Source: Winogradskyella haliclonae
Lineage (GTDB): Bacteria > Bacteroidota > Bacteroidia > Flavobacteriales > Flavobacteriaceae
Direction: 5' to 3'
Assembly: GCF_014635865.1 (NCBI RefSeq)
Contig: NZ_BMDQ01000005.1
Span: 1 to 64,000 of the forward strand
DNA length: 64,000 nt
Both the position numbers and the translations under genes were made by a program. The notes under the pieces are model-generated. The model was not told where the DNA came from, did no database searches, and worked only from the letters and a program-made list of their open reading frames with translations. Shown piece by piece: positions 8,560 through 17,115 of this stretch (position 1 is the stretch's first letter; every line of letters begins with the position of its first letter).

Positions 8560-9804
8560 ATGAAAGTTTCTCTTTTTAAAGAAAATATAAAAATTGCACT
8601 TGGTTCTATCAAAGGGCAATTACTAAGAACTATACTCACAGTTGTAATTATTGGAATAGGTATTATGGCACTTGTAGGTATTCTGAGTGGTGTTTCTGCT
8701 TTAGAAAATACCATTTCTAGTGACTTCTCCTCTATGGGTGCAAACACGTTTAATATTCAACGCTACGAGTTTAACACGCAACGTCAAAGTAGTCGTGAAC
8801 GCCAGAAAATAAATCCAGTAATTACTTATAGAAATGTAAAAGACTTTCAGGATAGTTATGATTTTCCGTTTACAAAAACATCAGTATCGTTCATAGGTAC
8901 TAGAGCTGCCGAAATAAAAACCGAGGTTAAAAAAACGGACCCAGAAGTTAGAGTTCTCGGGGCAAATGAACACTTTTTAGAAAACTCTGGTTTAGAGATT
9001 GAGGATGGTCGTGGTTTTAATGTTTTTGATATTACAAACAACAATGCGGTATGCGTTATTGGTAGTGATTTGGTAAAAGCCTTATTTAAAGACGTGAATC
9101 CTGTTGGGCAAACAATTAGCGTTAGAGGTTCGAAATTTAAAGTTATTGGGCATTTAAAAGAGAAAGGCGCCACATTTGGTAATAATCAAGATTTAAGGGT
9201 TATTCTTCCGATACAAAAAGCCCGTTCTATTTTTACCAATCCTTTTATTAATTATAGCCTTAGTGTAAAAGTCGATAAAAAAGACATGTTAGAAGGTGCC
9301 CAAGATGATGCCATACTTACGTTTAGAAATGTTAGAGGATTAAACCCTGTTGAAAAAAACGATTTTGGTTTAGAGCGCAGCGAAGATTTAATAAACAGAA
9401 TTAGTAATATTTCTAGTTACCTGTATTGGGCCGCTTGGATTATTAGCATAGTAACCATCTTTGGCTCTACTATTGCCTTAATGAACATTATGTTGGTATC
9501 TGTTAGCGAACGTACTCGTGAGATTGGCGTAAGAAAAGCATTAGGTGCTAAACGTAAAACTATTGCCACCCAATTTTTTATTGAGACTGTTGTTATTGGG
9601 CAATTAGGTGCGCTATTGGGAATTATACTTGGTATCTTTATAGGATGGCTTCTTGCATCGGTATTTGACCTTAAATTCTCCACACCATGGTTTGCCATGT
9701 TTTGGGGTGTCACCATTGCCTTTATTGTAGCAGTTGTCTCTGGTGTATATCCTGCAACAAAAGCTGCTAAACTAGACCCTATAGAGTCGTTGAGATACGA
9801 GTAA
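8560..9804 (+). CDS. ABC transporter permease, MacB/FtsX type
   Basis: This 414-residue inner-membrane permease has the MacB layout: an N-terminal transmembrane helix (about 22-45, RTILTVVIIGIGIMALVGIL), a periplasmic MacB-PCD-type domain (about 50-275), and three C-terminal helices forming the FtsX domain (about 290-405). It includes the family signature SERTREIGVRKALGAKRK at about 315-335 and a C-terminal AAKLDPIESLRYE. Such proteins do not move substrate through a channel; with an ATPase they drive mechanotransmission for export of lipoproteins, peptides or drugs. No ATPase gene lies next to it, so the partner must be encoded elsewhere. The substrate is unknown. Confidence 0.9.
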   Translation: MKVSLFKENIKIALGSIKGQLLRTILTVVIIGIGIMALVGILSGVSALENTISSDFSSMGANTFNIQRYEFNTQRQSSRERQKINPVITYRNVKDFQDSYDFPFTKTSVSFIGTRAAEIKTEVKKTDPEVRVLGANEHFLENSGLEIEDGRGFNVFDITNNNAVCVIGSDLVKALFKDVNPVGQTISVRGSKFKVIGHLKEKGATFGNNQDLRVILPIQKARSIFTNPFINYSLSVKVDKKDMLEGAQDDAILTFRNVRGLNPVEKNDFGLERSEDLINRISNISSYLYWAAWIISIVTIFGSTIALMNIMLVSVSERTREIGVRKALGAKRKTIATQFFIETVVIGQLGALLGIILGIFIGWLLASVFDLKFSTPWFAMFWGVTIAFIVAVVSGVYPATKAAKLDPIESLRYE

Positions 9805-9813
9805 TAAAAATGA

Positions 9814-9852
9814 CTAATGTCTAATGTCTAATGTCTAATGTCTAATGTCTAA
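9814..9852. repeat. Heptanucleotide tandem repeat (CTAATGT, about 5.6 copies)
   Basis: Five exact CTAATGT units followed by CTAA fill the 49-base gap between two convergent genes. It is noncoding, and its last base lies 1 base before the stop codon of the minus-strand gene. It could vary in copy number by slippage without changing a protein. Confidence 0.9.
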
Positions 9853-9853
9853 A

Positions 9854-10333
9854 CTAAGACTTTTGTCCTATTAGCTTTTCAAAATACTGAAACAATTCGC
9901 CTTTAGTAATGTTAGCACCTTGCTGAATGATTTTAAAGATATCCATATATTTATCATCAGAATAGTCCTTTTTAGCATTAAAAAACTCAATACTATCTGA
10001 TAATAGATTGTCTCTTAACCATTGAAACCCTTCTTTTGTTGTAAAGTCTATGGCTGGATTTTTAATCTTAAGCGCAATAAGATGCATATCCTTTTCTCGA
10101 CATTTAAACAGGTGTATTTGCTGTGGTGAAATGTGTTCTAGATATTCAACCTTACTTAATACACCAAACCAAACCAAGTCACTAAATACATCTAATTCCT
10201 GCTCAGCTGCTTCAGGCTTGTTTTCTTTTATGTCTTTCCACTCATCTGCAGTAATAGACTGTGTTGCTAAAAAGTTAATAAACTCTTGGTGGAGTTCTTC
10301 AAACTGTTCTTTTGTAAGCCTAGAATATTTCAT
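9854..10333 (-). CDS. Conserved flavobacterial protein of unknown function (DUF6495-like)
   Basis: A 159-residue soluble, charged protein with no signal peptide or membrane segment. The opening MKYSRLTKEQFEELHQEF and a mid-protein ISPQQIHLFKC stretch recall a small Bacteroidota family annotated as DUF6495; this naming is from memory and tentative. It is mostly helical in appearance. It follows the GDPD lipoprotein gene by 10 bases on the same strand, so the two are probably cotranscribed, but nothing links their functions. No catalytic motif is recognisable. Confidence 0.7.
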   Translation of the reverse strand: MKYSRLTKEQFEELHQEFINFLATQSITADEWKDIKENKPEAAEQELDVFSDLVWFGVLSKVEYLEHISPQQIHLFKCREKDMHLIALKIKNPAIDFTTKEGFQWLRDNLLSDSIEFFNAKKDYSDDKYMDIFKIIQQGANITKGELFQYFEKLIGQKS

Positions 10334-10343
10334 TGTAATAATC

Positions 10344-11207
10344 TTATTTCTTTAGTTCTTTGGCAACTGCAAAAGGTCTGTCGGTAGCTAACATATCTAT
10401 ACCAAGATTTAACCAATCGCTGTATAATTTATCGCCTCTAGCTTCTGCCCTTTTATCTAAGTTACCAAGTGTTCCCAACATGCATAGAATATCATTATCA
10501 TGCAATTTTTCGAACAATGATTTATCAGATAACCGCGTACCTGTAAAAGCAATCATATTTTTTGTAGGTATACCAGAAGTTAAAAGAGCCTCAACCTCTC
10601 TATCATTTCTTCCAGAAACTGATAACATCATATCTGGTGCAAGCGCAAAAGCACTTTTGGCTTGTTTTAAGTCATAGGTTATAATAATACAAACATCTTC
10701 TGCTTTAGCATCTTTTATGGCTTTAATGACTTCACTTTGAGGTACACTTCTTTTTATATCTACACTAAGTACTACATTGTTTTGCTTGCTCCATTCTAAA
10801 ACATCTTCAAATAATGGTATTCTGAATTTTGTGACATTTCCAAAATCATCAACGAGATTGTATTCCTTGAGCTGACTATATGTTTGGTTCATAACCAAAC
10901 CTGTTCCATTAGTAGTTCTATCAATAGAATTGTCATGCATTAAGACCAATTTTCCATCTTTAGTTTTAGCGACATCAATCTCATAAATGGCATCCATATT
11001 AGCATTTACATACTGAATTGTTTCTAAACAATTTTCTGGATAATTCTTTATGGATTTCCCACCACGATGCACACTAATTTTTGGCGCTTTATTGTTAGTG
11101 TAACGGAATGTTTCTAACAATACCGAATCTGTTGATGCGACGCTTTTATTTTCAGTCTTACAACCCAATAATAGAACCAAGAACACTAAAGTGTATATAT
11201 ACCTCAT
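10344..11207 (-). CDS. Glycerophosphodiester phosphodiesterase-family lipoprotein
   Basis: The 287-residue product has a lipoprotein signal (hydrophobic YTLVFLVLLLGC, lipobox cysteine at residue 16), so it is anchored in the envelope. The GDPD barrel is recognisable from VHRGGKSIKNYPENCLE (about 46-62; catalytic HR and the PEN-x-LE acid) and EIDVAKTKDGKLVLMHD (about 77-93; metal-binding E-x-D and the second catalytic His), then the family's IDRTTNGTG. Enzymes of this family hydrolyse glycerophosphodiesters to glycerol 3-phosphate and an alcohol, usually in phospholipid turnover or phosphate scavenging. The exact substrate is not readable. It is the first gene of a two-gene unit with the DUF6495-like gene. 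Confidence 0.9.
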   Translation of the reverse strand: MRYIYTLVFLVLLLGCKTENKSVASTDSVLLETFRYTNNKAPKISVHRGGKSIKNYPENCLETIQYVNANMDAIYEIDVAKTKDGKLVLMHDNSIDRTTNGTGLVMNQTYSQLKEYNLVDDFGNVTKFRIPLFEDVLEWSKQNNVVLSVDIKRSVPQSEVIKAIKDAKAEDVCIIITYDLKQAKSAFALAPDMMLSVSGRNDREVEALLTSGIPTKNMIAFTGTRLSDKSLFEKLHDNDILCMLGTLGNLDKRAEARGDKLYSDWLNLGIDMLATDRPFAVAKELKK

Positions 11208-11232
11208 AGACGTTTTATTTTGTGTGAATAAA

Positions 11233-11262
11233 AAAACCGCTTAGGATTAACTAAACGGTTTT
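11233..11262 (-). terminator. Terminator of the rpsF-rpsR-rplI operon
   Basis: AAAACCGCTTAG / CTAAACGGTTTT pairs with one mismatch around a 5-base loop. On the minus strand it ends in a T run. It lies 20 bases after the rplI stop codon. Confidence 0.8.
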
Positions 11263-11281
11263 AAAATTTTAAAAAAAGAGA

Positions 11282-11731
11282 TTATGCTTCTGCAACTACC
11301 TCAAAAGGTAAGTCAACAATCACTTCTCTATGCAATCTTATCACTGCATTATATTTTCCTATACGCTTAACGTTACCTCCAATAACATTGATATATTTCT
11401 TTTCAATGTCATGACCTTGTTTTTGTAAAGCGTCTGCTACATCAATATTGTTTACTGAGCCAAATAATTTGTCTCCAGCTCCAACTTTAGATGTAATTTT
11501 AATTTCCAAATTGCTTAATGCGTCAGAAATTGCCTTAGCATCATCAATTAATTTTTGCTCTTTATAAGCACGTTGCTTTAAGTTCTCTGCTAAAACTTTC
11601 TTTGCAGATACTGTAGCTAAAATTGCTTGTCCTTGAGGAATTAAAAAGTTTCTACCATAACCGTTCTTAACTGTTACAATATCGTCTTTAAATCCTAAAT
11701 TCTCAACGTCTTGTTTTAATATAAGTTCCAT
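11282..11731 (-). CDS. rplI: 50S ribosomal protein L9
   Basis: The 149-residue protein binds 23S rRNA and forms part of the L1-side protrusion of the large subunit. The N-terminal domain MELILKQDVENLGFKDDIVTVKNGYGRNFLIPQG is the family hallmark (G-Y-x-R-N-F-L-I-P), followed by the long connecting helix (about 40-75) and the C-terminal domain. Length is standard. It is the last gene of the rpsF-rpsR-rplI operon, 13 bases after rpsR and followed by a clear hairpin terminator. Confidence 0.98.
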   Translation of the reverse strand: MELILKQDVENLGFKDDIVTVKNGYGRNFLIPQGQAILATVSAKKVLAENLKQRAYKEQKLIDDAKAISDALSNLEIKITSKVGAGDKLFGSVNNIDVADALQKQGHDIEKKYINVIGGNVKRIGKYNAVIRLHREVIVDLPFEVVAEA

Positions 11732-11744
11732 TGTTATGATAAAT

Positions 11745-12041
11745 TTATTTTAATAAATCAGCTACATATGGCATTAATGCCAAGTGTCTTGCTCTTTTTA
11801 CCGCTACAGAAACTTTTCTTTGGTACTTTAAAGATGTTCCTGTTAAACGTCTTGGTAATAATTTTCCTTGCTCGTTTACAAACTTTAATAAGAAATCTGG
11901 ATCTTTGTAATCTACATACTTAATACCAGATTTTTTGAAACGACAATACTTCTTAGTTTTAGAAGTCTCTATATTTAATGGCGTAAGATATCTAATCTCA
12001 CCATCCTTTTTTCCTTTTGCTTGTTGATCTATAGATGCCAT
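11745..12041 (-). CDS. rpsR: 30S ribosomal protein S18
   Basis: The 98-residue S18 binds 16S rRNA next to S6 on the small-subunit platform. The core [22 protein letters not shown] and [17 protein letters not shown] is clear. The N-terminal 20 residues are lysine-rich. It lies 2 bases after rpsF and 13 bases before rplI, the usual bacterial order. S6 and S18 form a dimer in the ribosome and the operon keeps them in step. Confidence 0.98.
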   Translation of the reverse strand: MASIDQQAKGKKDGEIRYLTPLNIETSKTKKYCRFKKSGIKYVDYKDPDFLLKFVNEQGKLLPRRLTGTSLKYQRKVSVAVKRARHLALMPYVADLLK

Positions 12042-12043
12042 AA

Positions 12044-12382
12044 TTACGCTTTTTGTTTGTTTCTTTCTCTTCTTCTCTCAGCCCAAGCCACAGCGTGCTT
12101 GTCTAATTTTACAGTTAAGTAACGCATAAAACGCTCATCACGTCTAAACTCTAACTCTAAAGGCTCAATAGCTTCACCAGCTACAGTGTACTCAAATAAG
12201 TGATAAAAACCACTCTTTTTGTTTTGGATTGGGTAGGCCAACTTTTTTAAGCCCCAATCTTCTTTGGCTATCATCTTAGCTCCTTTAGAAACAAGAAAAT
12301 CTTCGTATTTCTTTACTGTTTCCTTTATCTGGTCATCAGATAAAACGGGATTTAAGATGAAAACAGTTTCATAATGATTCAT
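12044..12382 (-). CDS. rpsF: 30S ribosomal protein S6
   Basis: The 112-residue S6 partners with S18 on the small-subunit platform. [21 protein letters not shown] is the canonical start; the frame extends further upstream, but ATG 12382 fits the family and the predicted promoter lies inside that extension. The [25 protein letters not shown] region near the C terminus is typical. It is the first gene of the rpsF-rpsR-rplI operon. Confidence 0.97.
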   Translation of the reverse strand: MNHYETVFILNPVLSDDQIKETVKKYEDFLVSKGAKMIAKEDWGLKKLAYPIQNKKSGFYHLFEYTVAGEAIEPLELEFRRDERFMRYLTVKLDKHAVAWAERRRERNKQKA

Positions 12383-12416
12383 AATTAAATTGTTTTGTTT
12401 ATTGTTAAAACGGGTG

Positions 12417-12447
12417 CAAAAATACACATTATTTAAAAGTGTACCAA
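12417..12447 (-). promoter_or_regulatory. Predicted promoter of the rpsF operon
   Basis: On the minus strand TTG (12445-12447) and TATTTTTG (12417-12424) are 20 bases apart, matching the Bacteroidota TTG / TAnnTTTG consensus. The implied leader is about 30 bases. Confidence 0.55.
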
Positions 12448-12472
12448 TTATTTATAGCTAATTTTTAAGTGT

Positions 12473-12485
12473 GCATTTTATCGAA
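12473..12485 (+). promoter_or_regulatory. Shared upstream motif GCATTTTATCGAA
   Basis: This lies about 85 bases before the LytTR regulator. It agrees at 12 of 13 positions with motifs upstream of the adhesin (714-727) and of deoC (26882-26895, inverted). A regulator site is possible but unproven. Confidence 0.35.
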
Positions 12486-12569
12486 CAATTTGACTAAATT
12501 TTACACTTTGTCGATGTTTTTTGGTATTTGTCCGAATTTTTTGTACTATTGTCGAAGCTTAACCTAAAA

Positions 12570-13277
12570 ATGAAGAATGTTATGACTTTAAACTGTGTGG
12601 TTGTTGATGACTCTGCAATTCAGCGATTATCTATCGTAAAACTTATAGAAAATCACGAGTCCCTTAATCTCGTTGCTGAATATAGCAGTGCATTAGAAAC
12701 TAAAAATGGATTAAACACTAAAAAAGTAGATTTAATCTTCCTAGATATTGAAATGCCTGTTCTTAATGGTTTTGAATTACTAGACGTACTTAATAATAAG
12801 CCCCAAATTATTTTTGTTACTGGTAAGACGGAGTATGCCTTTAAAGCGTTTAACTATGACGCTACGGATTACTTACAGAAGCCTATTACTAAAGAACGTT
12901 TCAATACAGCTGTTGAAAAAGCAATAGAGCAACATAAACTAAAATTAGACTTTAACGAGACTGAAGGTGAACACATCTTTGTTAAGAGTAATCTTAAAAA
13001 ACGTAAAGTTTATATCAGAGATATTAAGTGGATTGAAGCACTTGGTGATTACGTAAAGGTAGTTACTGAAGAAAATAGCTTAGTCGTGTTATCAACTATG
13101 AAAGCTTTTGAAAAAGAATTACCAGAAGGTAAATTCTTAAGAATCCATAAATCTTATATCGTAAATCTTGATAAGATAGACCGCTTTAATAGTAAAAATG
13201 TTGAAGTTGGTGCTTACGAAATTCCCCTGAGTAGAAATAAAAAGACGCAACTTGTTGATGCGTTAAATAACATGTAA
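12570..13277 (+). CDS. LytTR-family response regulator
   Basis: A 235-residue two-domain regulator. The receiver (about 5-125) has the acidic pair DD, the phosphoacceptor in LIFLDIEMPVLNGFELL, a conserved Thr in FVTGKTEYAF and the lysine of YLQKPI. The LytTR DNA-binding domain (about 140-232) contains FVKSNLKKRKVYIRDIKWIEALGDYVKV and the RIHKSYIVNLDKI signature. The usual partner is a LytS-type histidine kinase, which is not adjacent here. The frame extends upstream, but ATG 12570 follows an A-rich stretch and starts just before the receiver fold; ATG 12582 is an alternative. The gene is convergent with priA, only 7 bases apart. Confidence 0.93.
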   Translation: MKNVMTLNCVVVDDSAIQRLSIVKLIENHESLNLVAEYSSALETKNGLNTKKVDLIFLDIEMPVLNGFELLDVLNNKPQIIFVTGKTEYAFKAFNYDATDYLQKPITKERFNTAVEKAIEQHKLKLDFNETEGEHIFVKSNLKKRKVYIRDIKWIEALGDYVKVVTEENSLVVLSTMKAFEKELPEGKFLRIHKSYIVNLDKIDRFNSKNVEVGAYEIPLSRNKKTQLVDALNNM

Positions 13278-13284
13278 ATACTAT

Positions 13285-15738
13285 TTAGTAGTTATCTACA
13301 TTAATGACTACTCTCACAGACCTAAAGTCTTTTATACTCAAGAAGCTATTATGTATTTTACTGATAGCTTCTTTTGTTTTTGATAAAGATTGCTTTTGAG
13401 GAATTTTTATCAGAATATTTTTAAGGTATTGGTTTCTAATCCTTGATACCGGTGGAAACTCTGGTCCTAAAACATTAGTCTTAAATAGTTGGTTTAAGGA
13501 TTTTGCATACCAATCAGCTGCTAAGTTTACACGGTTATAGTCCTTGTGTTTTAATGTAATTTTTATTAATCTATAAATCGGCGGATATTTATAATTATGC
13601 CTATCATCCAATTGCTCTTTATACATCTCAGTATAAGAATTAGTAGAGACTTGCTGTAAAATATTATGATGTGGATTATACGTTTGGATTAAAACTTTGC
13701 CTCTCAAATCTGTTCTTCCTGATCTTCCAGAAACTTGTACCATCAGTTGATAACTGCGTTCATGAGCTCTAAAATCTGGAAAGTTGAGTAAATTATCTGC
13801 ATTAAGTATACCTACCAATTTTACATATCTAAAGTCTAAACCTTTGGTTAACATCTGAGTGCCAACCAAAATATCTATTTCACGTTGCTCAAATCTAGTA
13901 ATGAGACGTTCAAAACCATATTTACCTCGGGTAGTGTCCAAATCCATTCGGGCAACACGTTTATCCGGAAATAAGACCTTTACTTCTTCTTCTATCTGTT
14001 CTGTCCCAAAACCTTTTGTGTCTAGCGTAATATTTCCACACGCTTGACAATTCTTAAGCATTGCAGAGTTGTAGCCACAATAGTGACATCGCAATTGGTC
14101 TCTATATTGATGATAGGTTAAACTCACATCGCAATTAGGACATTGAGGTGAATGTCCACAAGTTGTACACTCTACTATTGGCGAAAAACCTCTCCTATTT
14201 TGAAATAATATGATCTGAAAGCCTCCATCTAAAGCTTCAGTCATTTCTTCAATTAACCGGTCACTAAAATGACCTTTCATACGCTTACGTTTATACTTAT
14301 CGGCCAAATCGACCAATTCTATATCTGGCATTAAAACATTATTGTAACGTTTTGTAAGCTCTACTAAACCGTATTTACCATCAGAAGCATTATAATAGCT
14401 CTCTATGCTTGGCGTAGCAGTACCCAATAAGGTTTTAGCATGAAATAAATTTGCTAAAACTATGGCAGCGTCTCTAGCATGATATCTTGGCGCTGGATCA
14501 AATTGCTTGTAAGATTGTTCGTGTTCTTCGTCCACAATGATTAATCCCAAGTCTTTAAATGGTAATAACAATGCTGACCTCGCTCCTATTATAATTTGTG
14601 CTTTTTCAGAATCATTAAGAATATTGTTCCAAGCTTCAACACGCTCATTACCTGAATAGCGTGAGTGAAATACGGTTACCTTTTCACCAAAATAATCTTG
14701 TAATCGAGATACTAATTGTGTCGTTAGTGCTATTTCTGGTAATAGATATAATATTTGTTTTTGCTGTTTTAATTGCGCTTCAATGAGTTTTATATAAATC
14801 TCCGTTTTACCAGAAGATGTCACACCATGCAATAGCACAACCGATTTTTTTTCAAAAGATGAATTAATGGCATCTAAGGCGTTTTGTTGATGCACATTGA
14901 GTGATTTTTCATGAGCTTCAGCTTCGCCATCAAAAGTTACTCTATCTGTTTGGATATGGTACTCTTCAAGTATATTTTTATCAATTAAAGCTTTAATAAT
15001 TCCCGAAGTTGCGCCACTTTGTGCTGCTAGCTCAGAAACTTTTATAGGTTGATTAGAAATCGCTTCCATTTGAAACAAGCTTAAAACAACTTCTCGTTGT
15101 TTTTTTGCTCGACTTAACAATTCTAATAAGTCTTGAAGCTTTTCTTCAGTTTTATGATTTGGATGCAATCTTACATAGCGTACTAATTTCGGCGTGTACT
15201 TTTGATAAATCTCTTCTTGCAACTCTACCACCCCTTTTTCAACCAGCGTGTTAATTATAGGTAAGACTCTCTTTTTGTCGAGTATGGCAACAACATCCTG
15301 AATCTTCAATGATGACTGATGCAATAATGCTTCATAGATTAAAAACTCATCATCCTTTAATTCATAGTCTTTGACTTCAATATTTTCAACCTTAGATATT
15401 ATAGTTTCACTCTCAAGAATAAAAGCATTTGGCATTGCTGCTCGCATTACCTCTCCCAAACTACACATGTAATACCTAGAAATCCATTGCCAATGTTCTA
15501 ATTGTGTATGGGTAACTAATGGTTTATCATCTAATATTTGATGAATGGTTTTTGCATCGTAAGCTGTTGGTGGGCTATTATGAATGTTGTAAACCAATGC
15601 CGTATAAATCTTACTTTTCCCAAAAGGCACAGCAACGCGCATTCCAGGTTTAAGAAAATCAGCTTCAGCCTCAGTAATATGATACGTAAACGCTTTTTGA
15701 AGAGGAATAGGCAATATAACATCGACAAAATTTGCCAT
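13285..15738 (-). CDS. priA: Primosomal protein N' (replication restart helicase PriA)
   Basis: PriA recognises stalled forks and reloads the replicative helicase. The 817-residue protein has the N-terminal DNA-binding domain (1-200), a Walker A motif in LLHGVTSSGKTEIYIK at about 303, the DEAH-type box IIVDEEHEQSYKQ at about 402, and a zinc-binding insertion with CTTCGHSPQCPNC and CHYCG...CQACG (about 523-566) that ligates two zinc ions. It also has motif VI sequence QVSGRSGR and a C-terminal domain. Length and motifs are complete. Its start overlaps the stop of the DUF2147 gene by one base (TAATG), placing it last in the nadC operon. Confidence 0.97.
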   Translation of the reverse strand: MANFVDVILPIPLQKAFTYHITEAEADFLKPGMRVAVPFGKSKIYTALVYNIHNSPPTAYDAKTIHQILDDKPLVTHTQLEHWQWISRYYMCSLGEVMRAAMPNAFILESETIISKVENIEVKDYELKDDEFLIYEALLHQSSLKIQDVVAILDKKRVLPIINTLVEKGVVELQEEIYQKYTPKLVRYVRLHPNHKTEEKLQDLLELLSRAKKQREVVLSLFQMEAISNQPIKVSELAAQSGATSGIIKALIDKNILEEYHIQTDRVTFDGEAEAHEKSLNVHQQNALDAINSSFEKKSVVLLHGVTSSGKTEIYIKLIEAQLKQQKQILYLLPEIALTTQLVSRLQDYFGEKVTVFHSRYSGNERVEAWNNILNDSEKAQIIIGARSALLLPFKDLGLIIVDEEHEQSYKQFDPAPRYHARDAAIVLANLFHAKTLLGTATPSIESYYNASDGKYGLVELTKRYNNVLMPDIELVDLADKYKRKRMKGHFSDRLIEEMTEALDGGFQIILFQNRRGFSPIVECTTCGHSPQCPNCDVSLTYHQYRDQLRCHYCGYNSAMLKNCQACGNITLDTKGFGTEQIEEEVKVLFPDKRVARMDLDTTRGKYGFERLITRFEQREIDILVGTQMLTKGLDFRYVKLVGILNADNLLNFPDFRAHERSYQLMVQVSGRSGRTDLRGKVLIQTYNPHHNILQQVSTNSYTEMYKEQLDDRHNYKYPPIYRLIKITLKHKDYNRVNLAADWYAKSLNQLFKTNVLGPEFPPVSRIRNQYLKNILIKIPQKQSLSKTKEAISKIHNSFLSIKDFRSVRVVINVDNY

Positions 15739-16160
15739 TAGTTAACGCGTTTCCAGTATTGTGTTTTATAAAAAAACGCGACATAACCTCTAACCTGTAA
15801 TAGATTGTTATTCTCTTCAAGTTTGAGCTGGCATTTATAGACTTTACCATTAGAAGGGTTAAGGATTGTACCACTTTCATAGACATCATCACTCAATTCC
15901 ATATCTTTAATGATGGTCATACCCAAAACGGGCTTGTCTTTATTTTCACCCTTACAAACGTCGCATAAAGGATTGGACTGTTTTGGATTGATTAACTCAA
16001 CGATATCTCCAAAATACTTCCCATCTTTCATATAAATATTGACTATAGATTTTTCTTCTCCTGTTTCGTCATCAATAGTTTTCCATTTACCAAGAATACT
16101 TTGCGAATGCAAGTTTGATATAAAACAAAATAATATAAGCCATAAAATATGTTTCATCAT
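15738..16160 (-). CDS. Secreted DUF2147 family protein
   Basis: The 140-residue protein has a Sec signal peptide (HILWLILFCFISNLHSQ, cleavage near residue 20). A DUF2147 core follows: ILGKWKTIDDETGEEKSIVNIY, a KYFGDIVEL strand, two cysteines in PLCDVCKGE, and the closing WKR. The family folds as a lipocalin-like barrel of unknown role in the periplasm. It overlaps yihY by 4 bases (ATGA) and priA by one base, so it is translationally coupled to both. Confidence 0.9.
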   Translation of the reverse strand: MMKHILWLILFCFISNLHSQSILGKWKTIDDETGEEKSIVNIYMKDGKYFGDIVELINPKQSNPLCDVCKGENKDKPVLGMTIIKDMELSDDVYESGTILNPSNGKVYKCQLKLEENNNLLQVRGYVAFFYKTQYWKRVN

Positions 16161-17098
16161 TTACTATTTAATTTATGAAGTCCTCTTAATGTAGCATTAA
16201 GCTCATATCCCAACAATAAAATATTGGAATTTAACCACAAATAAAGCAACAAGATTAATAATGCACCTATAGAACCATAAAGTTCATTGTATTTTGAGAA
16301 ATTGTCAATATAAATTCCAAATAAGTACGATGTTAAAATAATAAGCAGTGTGGTTAATAAGGCTCCAATAGAGAAAAACCGTGTTTGTCTGCCTTCTTTT
16401 GTTCCAAAGTAATATAACGTGGCCGTGGCTATATATACCATAACAATAAAGAACATATACTTGGCAAATAGTATCCAAGCAACTCCAGTTTTTGATAATG
16501 CTTCACCACTAAAGCTCTCATAAATAGGACCTAGTACATAAATTTGAAAATACCCAAAAACAGCAACTGTAAATAACACTAAAAATGCTAATATCAATGC
16601 AATACCTAAAGCATATAAATACTGCTGAAATATGTTACGTGTTAATTGCTCATGATACGAGTTTTCAAAACCCGAAAACACTGCATTTACACCATTAGCC
16701 ATTAAAAACATAGACAATAAAAACACTGAAGATAGAAGTCCAGCTTGTTTATTACCTTCTAGGTTTTCAAAAATATTTGACACAAAAAAATCTGAAGTTT
16801 GAGGTGGTAAAAAAGACTCTAAAAAATCTAAAAATTCGGTTTGAAAGCCTTCAATAGGAATATTAGGTATCAAAATAATAACAAACAGTAAAAACGGAAA
16901 GATTGCTGTAAAAAAGCTAAACGCAATCGCACTAGCCCGGGTTGTCAATGTTCCTTTTACAATTCCCAAACCATACAATTCCAATAAATCATAAAGTGAT
17001 AAACCTTCAAAACCAGGAAGTTTAATCTTTAGGCAAACACCTACCAAAACATTAATTCCTGGGATTTTTTTAAGTTTATCTTCTATTGATTTAGGCAT
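16157..17098 (-). CDS. YihY/BrkB-family inner-membrane protein
   Basis: A 313-residue polytopic membrane protein of the YihY (UPF0761) family, once mislabelled as ribonuclease BN. About six hydrophobic segments are visible, including AIAFSFFTAIFPFLLFVIILIP (about 58-80) with the conserved RASAIAFSFFTAIFPF, LSSVFLLSMFLMANGVNAVF near 130, and IGALLILLLYLWLNSNILLLGYELNA near the end, which matches the family's W-x-Y-x-S-x-x-x-x-x-G-A-E region. The function is not established. It sits in the nadC-yihY-DUF2147-priA operon, 17 bases after nadC. Confidence 0.9.
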   Translation of the reverse strand: MPKSIEDKLKKIPGINVLVGVCLKIKLPGFEGLSLYDLLELYGLGIVKGTLTTRASAIAFSFFTAIFPFLLFVIILIPNIPIEGFQTEFLDFLESFLPPQTSDFFVSNIFENLEGNKQAGLLSSVFLLSMFLMANGVNAVFSGFENSYHEQLTRNIFQQYLYALGIALILAFLVLFTVAVFGYFQIYVLGPIYESFSGEALSKTGVAWILFAKYMFFIVMVYIATATLYYFGTKEGRQTRFFSIGALLTTLLIILTSYLFGIYIDNFSKYNELYGSIGALLILLLYLWLNSNILLLGYELNATLRGLHKLNSK

Positions 17099-17115
17099 AA
17101 ATAGTTATTGATTTT

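Noticed and set aside
9814..9852. CRISPR-like or attachment-site reading of the CTAATGT repeat
   Set aside because: The units are 7 bases with no spacers and no cas or integrase gene nearby, so this is a simple tandem repeat.
15671..15892. Minus-strand frame spanning the priA/DUF2147 junction
   Set aside because: It overlaps two well-supported genes in another frame and has no conserved features; the TAATG overlap accounts for the junction.
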